Source: Odontocerum albicorne (taxonomy: Eukaryota; Arthropoda; Insecta; Trichoptera; Odontoceridae). Taken from it: a stretch of DNA of 64,000 bases. Position numbers and translations under genes: made by a program. The DNA lies in assembly GCA_949825065.1 (NCBI GenBank), contig OX463842.1, forward strand, positions 30,393,917 to 30,457,916, written 5' to 3'. The notes under the pieces are model-generated. The model had not been told where the DNA came from. It was given only the letters and a program-made list of their open reading frames with translations, and searched no databases. Positions within the stretch are counted from its first letter, which is position 1. Each line of letters starts with the position of its first letter. This document shows positions 57,012 through 64,000 of the stretch, piece after piece.

Positions 57012-59115
57012 TCTTCTTCTTCTTCTTAAACTTTCTGTAGACTCTCAAGAGTCTATTACTGCAGGATTGTCCTGTGATGCTGAGCTCCAGCTATCTCTCC
57101 ATCGTTTCGGGGGTCTCCCTGGCGGACACCGTCCATCCGGCACCCCATGCAGAGCTATGTATGGAATTCTTGTGGAATTCATTCTCTGTACATGTTGGTA
57201 CCAGTATCGTCGACACTGTCGTCCCCATCTGACCACATCTTGGACCTCACAGACCTCTCGGATTGTGGTGTCTCTTACACGATCACGCAAAGTCTTCCCA
57301 GCAATAGCGCGCAGAGTTCTCATTTCCGTTGTCCTTAGCATACTTTTTGTCCTGACAATGTCCGCCCTCGCTTCGATGCCATATGTGAGGATAGGTCGCA
57401 CACAGATCTTATAAATGCGTACCTTGCTATCCGTTCTCATATCTTTATTCCTCCATATGACATCTCTCAGGCAGCCCGCCAAAACTGCAGCTTTATCTAC
57501 CTGAGGCCTTACTTCTCTGGGGAGGTCATGAGAGCTGAGCAGTTCACTGCTAAGATATCTGAACTGGGTTGCTTGTTCAATTGGCTCGTCACGTACTAAA
57601 ATTCTGCACTCTAGTGGGTCTTTGGAGAATGTCATACACTTGGTTTTTGCTACGGAGATAATCATATTGTACTTTGAGCAGGATTCGTCGAACTTTGTGA
57701 GCATTCTCTGTAAGTCATTTTTATTTTCAGCTATGAGTGTAGCGTCGTCAGCATAACAGAGAATTCCCACCGCTTCCTTACCAATATTGTACCCCAACTT
57801 GAGAGATGCAACCTCTGCAATGATATTATCCATTATGCAGTTAAAAAGAAATGGGCTTAGGCTATCCTCACGCCTTGTCTGATTCCAACTGATGTTTTTA
57901 TGGGTTTAGTATATTTCCCATTTGCTCTGATTTTTGTGTTACTATTCAGGTTGATCTCTCTTATGACATTAATGAGTGATGGAGGTATCATTTTTGTGGA
58001 TAAAGTGTTCAGAAGGTCCTTCAACCGAATCCTGTCGAAAGCTTTTGTAAGATCGACTAAACAGAGGTAGGCTGGTTTGTTGTATTCTAATGCTTTTTCT
58101 TTAATTTGTCTAAGAGTAAATATAGCGTCGGTAGAAGAGCGGTTCTTTCTGAATCCCTGCTGTTCCTCTCTATTTGTAATATGTATTTCAAGTTTTTCTT
58201 TTATTATAATTGTGAACAATTTAAGAGTAGAGCACAGCAGGGATATTCCTCTGTAGTTTTCAGGATTTGTTTTCTGCCCCTTTTGAAATATGGGTATTGT
58301 TATACTTGTTCTCCAGTCGTTAGGGATAATTGATGTGTCCAATATTTTATTAAACAGTTTAGAAAGCTCAGCTACTAATCGATCGTCGGCATATTTTAGC
58401 ATCTCATTGTGAATTTCGTCTGGTCCTGTTGATTTCCGGTTTTTCAGTTTTGCTATAGCTGCTTTGATTTCACTATACTTAATAATTTCCGAATCTGTAA
58501 CATTCTGAGGCAATGGGATTTCTTCCGGGTCATTGTATAATTCCTGAAAGTACTTTTCCCACTTTTCTATTGTAATTTTGTTTGTTTGTATATATTCATT
58601 GATCGGTTTCTTCTTTTCTCTTAGCATTTTCCATACCTTCTTTTGAGCCCCGTACAGCTCAAACTCCATATCTTTGGTAAATTTAGTCCAGTATTCCCTC
58701 TTTATCCGTTTTATTTCCGAGTTGATTCTGTTTCTAGTTGTCGCATATACTTGTCTCTCTTCATCTGATGGTGTACTTCTATATTTTAAATAGCTTTTTC
58801 GTTTCTCCTCAGCCAGCTATTTTACTTCCTTGGTAAACCAAGGTTTTGTCTTATTATGTGCGTTAGTGTTCACTCTCCTCTTCTCCAATGCTTCCATTGA
58901 TGCATCATGCAAGTTCTGTTTCACTTTCCTCCATGCTGTCTCCACGTCATCCTCCTCAGTCACATGGTTGATATTTATCTTCTCAGCAAGTCTAGATTTG
59001 AATAGTATTTTGGTGCTGTCTGCTTCTAACGACTCTATATTGTATTTCTTTATGTTAGATGTCGTTAGGATAGATGTCGTCAGGATTAAATTTTCGTTGC
59101 TAACTTCATTCCAAA
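57012..59115 (-). mobile_element. RTE/L1-like LINE (family E), ORF2 with one frameshift
   Basis: The best-preserved LINE in the window, on the minus strand. From about 59090 one frame runs through WRKVKQNLHDASMEALEKRR, a stop at about 58816, INSEIKRIKREYWTKFTKD, and from 58669 the 270-codon segment: KNRKSTGPDEIHNEMLKY and NDWRTSITIPIFQKGQK (RT fingers), FRKNRSSTDAIFTLRQI, motif A LCLVDLTKAFDRIRL and motif B region VGIRQGV. A frame break at about 57840-57860 precedes the 262-codon part: motif C GILCYADDATLIAE with both Asp intact, then ILTYGIEARADIVRT, RRYWYQHVQRMNSTR, GRPPKRWRDSW and a stop just after AVIDS at 57045. The 3' end is (GAAGAA)n. The endonuclease domain is missing (5' truncation). 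One stop and one frameshift suggest a fairly recent insertion. Antisense ORFs are shadows. Confidence 0.92.
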
Positions 59116-59439
59116 CAAGCTGAATGTGTATTTTTATGAAATGTAATAAATATCTAAGAACATTTTTCGGTCATTGTTTACCTTTAAATTGCTTAGGCGG
59201 GATTTTGCCGTAATTTAGGATATTAAACAAAATAAGCGTATTTTTCGGTTCTTCTTTGTTTTTGATTGATACAAACCAAAAAAGTTATGTACAGTGTAAG
59301 ACGATGCAGTAAGCCTTGACTGGGTGCTTTAATATTTCAAAGGGGTAAAGGATCAACCTTGTTGTTTAATATGTACGTAGATTGATGTGTAAGAACTACA
59401 TAAGTCAATGACATACAAGGAGTATAAATGTCGAATGGG

Positions 59440-59975
59440 AATGTATGCGAATTGCTTCATGATGATGCCATAGTGGTGTAAGGGAGAATCAGGATGAATT
59501 GCAGAATCTGATAAGTAAATTAATTGTATGAGAGATACAAAAAGAAAGATCAGAGAATAAATGTTGTGAAATCCAAAGTCATAAGTGATAGAAAATTATG
59601 AAAAGAGAAGTAATGAAAAAGTAACGATATAAAGATGAGCAATGAAATATTAGAGCAAGTAAAGTAATTCTGCTATTTAGGTAGTATTTTCTCAGATGGT
59701 AGAAGAGTAACGAGAGATGTCGAACAGCGTGTAGTGATAAGAAACAAAGTATTGACTTTGTTTCTTATCACTACACTGAAATTTGTATACTTTAACCGGA
59801 CAGTGTCAACATTTGCTAAGATTATCCATAACAGTATTTTAGTACCAACTTTGATGTATGGGAGTAAAAAAAAACACGGAAAAGACTGAAAAGAGCCAAA
59901 TAAATGCTGTAGAAATGTGTGCACTGAGAAGAATACACGAGGTGATGATGAATGTGTGAGAGAATACGGAACATT
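59440..59975 (+). pseudogene. LINE family A (RTE-like), RT core to C-terminus, decayed
   Basis: Plus-strand pieces: LLHDDAIVV (the catalytic FADD block, first Asp region changed to HDD), GENQDELQ-like in a shifted frame, RDVEQRVVIRNK, then a fold-back at 59731-59774, then VSTFAKI and HNSILVPTLMYGSK at about 59820, then CALRRIHEVM. The order matches 9735-10395. Several stops. Confidence 0.75.
59731..59774. repeat. perfect 20-bp inverted repeat with 4-nt loop inside a LINE
   Basis: Left arm GTAGTGATAAGAAACAAAGT (59731-59750), loop ATTG, right arm its exact complement (59755-59774). The right arm replaces the normal LINE continuation, so it arose as a fold-back copying event within the LINE. 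Confidence 0.97.
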
Positions 59976-60052
59976 TAAAAATCACCAAATTTTAATGAAA
60001 TCTAGAATTTCATTTCTGTTAAAATTTCAGATAATAACAAATAAATTACGTC

Positions 60053-60210
60053 TTTCGTGGCCTAATTGGTAAAACGCTTGATTCTCACTTGGGGTTTCAT
60101 ATTCGATTCCCGATTATACCGAACAAAAAATAAATAAGGGTCCCAGTCTGGTAAACGAGTTCGTCTAGTAACACTCGCACACGTCGAGCGCGTGCGAGTG
60201 TTCACATGTG
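60053..60210 (+). mobile_element. SINE1 variant with the alternative tail
   Basis: CGTGGCCTAATTGGTAAAAC (A box), ATATTCGATTCCCG (B box) and GGGTCCCAGTCTGGTAAACG (body), then a tail unlike SINE1's: CTAGTAACACTCGCACACGT, CGTGCGAGTGTTC and a GTGGTAGTACAGCC block. The tail corresponds to the unit of the 28613-29426 minisatellite. It contains an 11-bp inverted repeat AACACTCGCAC/GTGCGAGTGTT (60170-60202). Confidence 0.8.
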
Positions 60211-60379
60211 GTAGTACAGCCAACATGAGCCACGACGAACTGATAATTCCGTGCCCCCATTTATCGGCCGAAGTCACATAGATACTCGTATATTTAAGCA
60301 ACCCTAAAAACTACTTAAGGAGTCTTGAAGGATTCGACGTTCCGAGTCTTCGATACGAAATTGCATATTTTTTTAGGTA

Positions 60380-61650
60380 CTGTACATGCATACAGGATTG
60401 AACATTTGGCAGAGGGCATTATAGGAGAGGGTCCGGCCGGGTTCAGAAGGAACAGATCAACAAGTGATCAATTATTTACAGTAAGACAGATCCTGAACAA
60501 ATGCTGGGAATTCTATGTTGACATTTATCAACTATTCATAGACTTCAAGCAGGCCTATGACAGCATCATTAGGGAAAAACTGTATGATTTACTCTTAACA
60601 TTTAATATACCCACAAAGCTAGTAAGGCTTATAAGGGCTACAATGAGTAACACAAAGTGTAGAGTTAAGATAGGAGGAGAGCTCACAGACGAGCTTATCG
60701 TATCTCAAGGTCTCAAACAGGGGGACGGACTGGCCCCTACACTTTTCAATCTGAGTCTGGAATATGCCATCAGAAAGACACACCATAATAATGCAAACAC
60801 CAATATATGCTCCCAAAACAGCCAGATAGTTGGGTATGCAGATGACCTCAATATAGTAGGGAGATCCCTGACATCCATACAAGAAGTATTTGGAACCTTG
60901 GAGACAGCGGTCATAGAAGTTGGACTGGAAATTAATGAAAATAAGACAAAAATCATAAAACAGAGTAGGAGAACAATGGCCCATAAGGTAACATTAGATT
61001 CAAGGATGAATATGACTTTGAGGTAGTGCAAGAATTCACCTACCTGGGTTCAACTATAACGAAGGAAAACGAGGAGCATGCTGAGATTAAGAGAAGGATC
61101 ACAACAAGGAACAAAACATTTTTCTCCCTACTGCCGGTGTTCAAGTCCAGAAGTGTCCATAGAAAAACCAAAGTCACCCTGTACAAAACAATTATTAGAA
61201 CAGTGGTAGCATATGGATGCGAAGCATGGACACTGACAGCTAAATCCGCAGAGTTGCTGGATGCCTTCGAGAGAAGAGTACTGCGTAGGATCCTGGGCCC
61301 CGTGAATGACGGCGAAACCTGGCGAATGCGATACAACGACGAGCTATATAATATCTACAAAGCTCCCAGCCTATCTGTACATGTTAGACTGAGCAGATTG
61401 AGATAGGCCGGACATGTGCAGAGAATGCCGTCATAACGAGCACCCAAAAGAATCCTGGAAGGACACCCGGGTGGGAGAAAGAGAGTGGGCAGGCCAAGGC
61501 TGCGACGGAAGGACGAAGTTGAGAGGGACGCAACCCGGCTGCTACAGGCGCAGGATTGGAGGGTCGAGGCGGAAGACAGGAGGAGTTGGAGGCGAAGGTT
61601 GACGGAGGCCAAAGCTCGATATGGGCTGTAAGACCATTGAAAGAAAGTAC
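60380..61650 (+). mobile_element. RTE-like LINE (family F), RT to C-terminus
   Basis: From 60325 one open frame of 233 codons: AEGIIGEGPAGFRRNRSTSD, motif A FIDFKQAYDSI, motif B SQGLKQGDGLAPTLFNL, motif C VGYADDLNIVG with both Asp intact, EINENKTKII, ending after a frame break at about 60990-61020. The next frame (61026) has FTYLGSTITKENEEHAEIKR, VAYGCEAWTLTAKSAELL and FERRVLRRILGP, a TAG at about 61403 in place of Trp in the RLRWAGHVQRM block, then RILEGHPGGRKRVGRPRLR in yet another frame, and a C-terminal RYGL stop at about 61631. The 5' part including any endonuclease is missing. Well preserved but inactive. Confidence 0.9.
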
Positions 61651-61654
61651 ATGC

Positions 61655-61805
61655 ATATATAGCAGAGAGGACAGATCTCCATATTTTTCTATCTAATCAC
61701 ACAACTTTCGCCTCCTCCACATTCATATATCTCGTCATTCAGAATCTTCTTTTATTAATACTCCTCACTTTCTTTCAAAATCTAATCCACTTGATTCAGC
61801 CACGC
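61655..61805 (-). mobile_element. LINE family A 3' end, reverse
   Basis: On plus, AGCAGAGAGGACAGATCTCC, CAACTTTCGCCTCCTCCAC and ATTCATATATCTCGTCATTC parallel 31690-31770 (AGGCAGAGAGGACAGAGCGC; CTTTCGCCCTTTCTACATC). It abuts the preceding forward LINE at its 3' end. Confidence 0.65.
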
Positions 61806-62027
61806 GGTTAATACAGCATTATATGGAATAAAAGCTTTTTAAGAGTAAAAATCACTGTAAATTATACATTTTTCTAGTTTAATATTTTTCCATATATGGT
61901 ACTGTACATAGGATTGGTGTATTATATGTTCAGTGGAAATTTCAACTAAACCAAAAATGTCGCATGCTTTTTCATGCGTCTACATTTCCTTCCATTTTAC
62001 CATTTTTTAAATTAACGTCAGATTGAC

Positions 62028-62215
62028 GACCTTTGGAATCTAGCTGGTAAGACGAATAATTAATCTTCCAACTCGGGGGCTGCAGGTTGTATTCCTGTCA
62101 GTACCTGTAGTTTTCTCAGGCTGGTTTTCACGCAATCTCTTTTACATATTTCTGGTTGTTTGGAAAACATTGCCACATAACAATGATACGGAAGAGTATA
62201 CATTATACTTTTAGC
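62028..62215 (+). mobile_element. SINE1, forward
   Basis: AATCTAGCTGGTAAGACGA (A box), TGCAGGTTGTATTCCTG (B box, weak), TTCTCAGGCTGGTTTTCACG (body) and TTCTGGTTGTTTGGAAAACA (tail) in order. Confidence 0.85.
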
Positions 62216-62864
62216 ATTATCTTATGACGATTAGTACTGATTTTCTTACTTTAACCTCTCGGTAAAAATTACTTGAAATATACTCGTACTGTATTTTTAT
62301 TGCATCTATCGAATAGTATGAAAGAATCATTTGAAGGTTAGTTTTGAATAAATTAAGAATAGCGGGAGTCCATAAAAAAACGTTCATACTTTCGTAAGGA
62401 AATCCGATTTATTAAAACCATGTTCTATGAGAAAGCAAAGGAATTTGATCATGAATACAAAAAATGTGATAAAATCAGCGGGAAACTTGTATGAAAAGCT
62501 AAAAAAATACAAATGGTGTTCGCTAGTCATACGTGCATACATTACCTATATAGTCGAAAAAAAACATATTCCAATATGCGTTAGCAACTATCAGTGTTAA
62601 CTAACAAACATAACTTTCACAATGTATGTTTTTAGAAAAATAAAAATTTGCATAACATTCATCATATAGTCGAATGTTCATCACAGATTATCAGCTCTTA
62701 AAGAACAATGTGTATGCATGATACCCGACATGAAGTTCACGACCTGAACGTTCCGTGAATTAGGGAGAGCTTTCCAATGCTCCATTAAATTATTCCATAA
62801 GAGTCAAGCGATTTGGGTGAATCAGTCATGTCCATTAAACAATGATGAAATAATTATTTTTAAT
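62216..62864. other. AT-rich spacer
   Basis: Nothing recognised. Confidence 0.6.
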
Positions 62865-62990
62865 TAGAGATGACTATGCAACAATCCAAAGAAACGATGA
62901 AAAGACACGTCCCATAAGTGGGATACGATCCCACAACCTTCTGATTGTATACCTTAGGCCTCTGCACTATCAGTTCATCCATGACTGAAT
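62865..62990 (-). mobile_element. third tRNA-like SINE head, reverse
   Basis: The minus strand reads CTGATAGTGCAGAGGCC (A-box-like), an anticodon-arm-like GGTATACAATCAGAAGG, and GTGGGATCGTATCCCAC, a good T-arm stem with B box. A real tRNA is unlikely: the acceptor stem does not pair. Different from SINE1 and SINE2. It directly follows the LINE relic on this strand. Confidence 0.55.
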
Positions 62991-63019
62991 ACTTTTCTTC
63001 TCTACAAATAAATGAAACT

Positions 63020-63365
63020 CTGCACGGTGTCCTCTCCAGCCAGTTCACAGTCTAGTATTAGTTTGTGTAGCTTCTGCGCGTCTCCTGGTAATGCATACAG
63101 TGGGAAGCTGTTTACGGTGTGTTTTATGGTTTGGATCTCCCTGCACTCGTAGAATGGTGACTACTAGATTCCATTTGTGAATAGCGTATGCAGTGTAGCC
63201 CACTCCATATCTGATCATTTTCGAAGTGTACCACTCTTACCGAGATAGGGGAAAACCAAGTCACTCATAAGATGTCTGTTTTTTACGTCACATTCCATTT
63301 ATCGGCTTGTTGTCGAATTGCCGAGTCTTCTAGGTTGGTCGGCGGGAGATGGAAGATCGAGTCAT
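63020..63365 (-). pseudogene. LINE C-terminal relic
   Basis: The minus strand gives DMEWATLHTLFTNGI, two stops, then YECREIQTIKHTVNSFPLYA, LPGDAQKLHKLI. The C-x-C-x-x-x-x-Q-T-x-x-H-x-V-x-x-C-P-L motif (here partly lost) closes the ORF2 protein of a Jockey/I-type LINE group in arthropods. GC raised against the flanks. Confidence 0.6.
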
Positions 63366-63694
63366 AATGATTCTCTGTATGGGGAATTAATATTAATATA
63401 GATCAATGCCAACATTAGGTCAAATAAGAGTTTATGTTTAAGCCTGTGCTCATTTTGATTACTCAGTTCATTCATAAATTTACCTGTAATGTTCTTTGCC
63501 TCATTTGTTTAAAAATACCGTTTTGTATTGTTTCAACGATTCACCTCAAATAAGATTGTAAGGGCCGCATTCGGTACATGACACCAGAACAATTTTTCGG
63601 GTTTGTGCCACCTCGACTTTTTTTGGGCCATGGCGATCCCGGACAGCGCCACTACATCGGGTCTCTTTTAACAGGGGATTAAGTTTTTTTTAAA
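63366..63694. other. unassigned, partly GC-rich
   Basis: 63560-63660 (GGCGATCCCGGACAGCGCCA) stands out as GC-rich next to dispersed repeat R. No coding reading or family recognised; it may be further sequence of that repeat. Confidence 0.45.
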
Positions 63695-63920
63695 TTTGGA
63701 CGCCATTTTAATGGATCTGGGTTTGTTGCCTTTCATTTGTCGTGTCCCCAGTAAACTGTATCTCATTGAGGACATATAGCGTTAAAAAATAAATCGATAT
63801 TTCTTTCCGATTTTTGATAATATAAAACCCCGTTGCACATTCTCATCAACTTGACAGTGACACTCAATTAAATATGTATATACAATATCACGCGAATCAA
63901 CCCCCTCACACTTTATAACT
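63695..63920 (-). repeat. dispersed repeat R, copy 2 (reverse)
   Basis: The reverse complement aligns with 11060-11318: TTTAATGGATCTGGGTTTGT, TTTCATTTGTCGTGTCCCCA, TCTTTCCGATTTTTGATAAT and GTTGCACATTCTCATCAAC. The copy at 11 kb carries about 15 extra bases near AGGCAAAAGCCTAGTTTAC. Confidence 0.85.
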
Positions 63921-63928
63921 CTAGACCA

Positions 63929-64000
63929 GTGTTTCTTAACCGTATTGAAAGAATCGCCCCCTTTACCACGGTAAAATTATCCAGCCCCCCCCCCCCCCCC
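63929..64000 (+). mobile_element. hAT-type terminus, cut by the window end
   Basis: CAGTGTTTCTTAACCGTATT is like the terminal inverted repeat of a large group of non-autonomous hAT elements (CAGTGNTTCTCAACC). The window ends in a run of C, normal for the CCCCC that follows in such elements or possibly an assembly edge. Confidence 0.55.

Noticed and set aside
57067..57414. 115-codon plus-strand ORF
   Set aside because: Antisense of the LINE family E coding region.
58830..59123. 97-codon plus-strand ORF with signal-peptide-like start
   Set aside because: Antisense of the N-terminal part of LINE family E; hydrophobic start is coincidental.
60619..61031. Minus-strand ORFs of 108-121 codons
   Set aside because: Antisense of the LINE family F reverse transcriptase.
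62905..62985. Functional tRNA gene on the minus strand
   Set aside because: Good T-arm but no matching acceptor stem; treated as a SINE head.

Overview
This window is AT-rich eukaryotic DNA (about two-thirds A+T by eye), with no bacterial-style gene packing, no operon and no long intact gene. It is crowded with relics of non-LTR retrotransposons, tRNA-derived SINEs, Tc1/mariner, hAT and pogo/Tigger DNA transposons, and several minisatellites. The mariner and RTE/Jockey-like protein signatures are of the arthropod type, so I infer an insect or related arthropod. The order cannot be settled from sequence alone.

Layout. 1-11 kb: LINE tails, SINE pieces, a 63-bp triplicate repeat, an unidentified minus-strand ORF at 3.4 kb, and two SINEs each interrupted by the same LINE family (6.3-7.6 and 8.5-9.0 kb). 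11-19 kb: a second SINE family, long AT-rich spacer and a 50-bp satellite with perfect two-step alternation (17.5-18.2 kb). 19.3-22.9 kb: an RTE-like LINE split by a 1,560-bp hAT relic with an exact 8-bp target duplication; its 3' end plus flank is triplicated (323-bp unit). 23-33 kb: SINEs, a TATA/Inr promoter-like site, and an 11-copy 74-bp minisatellite grown from a SINE tail. 33.8-36.3 kb: a Jockey-type LINE inside a SINE2 copy. 36-44 kb: mostly featureless AT-rich DNA with two minisatellites. 44.6-49.3 kb: a 477-bp transposon deletion derivative, a SINE with an internal 25-bp repeat, a Tigger-like MITE and a degenerate endonuclease/RT LINE. 51.3-52.3 kb: a mariner whose 3' end is replaced by an inverted copy of its 5' end. 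57.0-61.7 kb: two RTE/L1-like LINEs in opposite orientation. 62-64 kb: SINEs, a LINE C-terminus, a dispersed repeat and an hAT-type terminus running into poly-C.

Host genes: none certain. Short open, higher-GC segments with plausible splice signals (3.4, 3.7, 8.2, 18.8, 24.9, 33.2 and 53.8 kb) are given as low-confidence candidate exons. The window could be intergenic or a large intron.

The elements interact: SINE1 shares its 3' tail with the LINE at 6.5 kb (its likely mobilising partner), that LINE has twice landed in the same few bases of SINE1, and a SINE1 subfamily has another tail, which has become a minisatellite. The strongest signal no feature explains is a dispersed octamer, TACTCGTA/TACGAGTA, counted by eye at 34 places where base composition predicts two or three.
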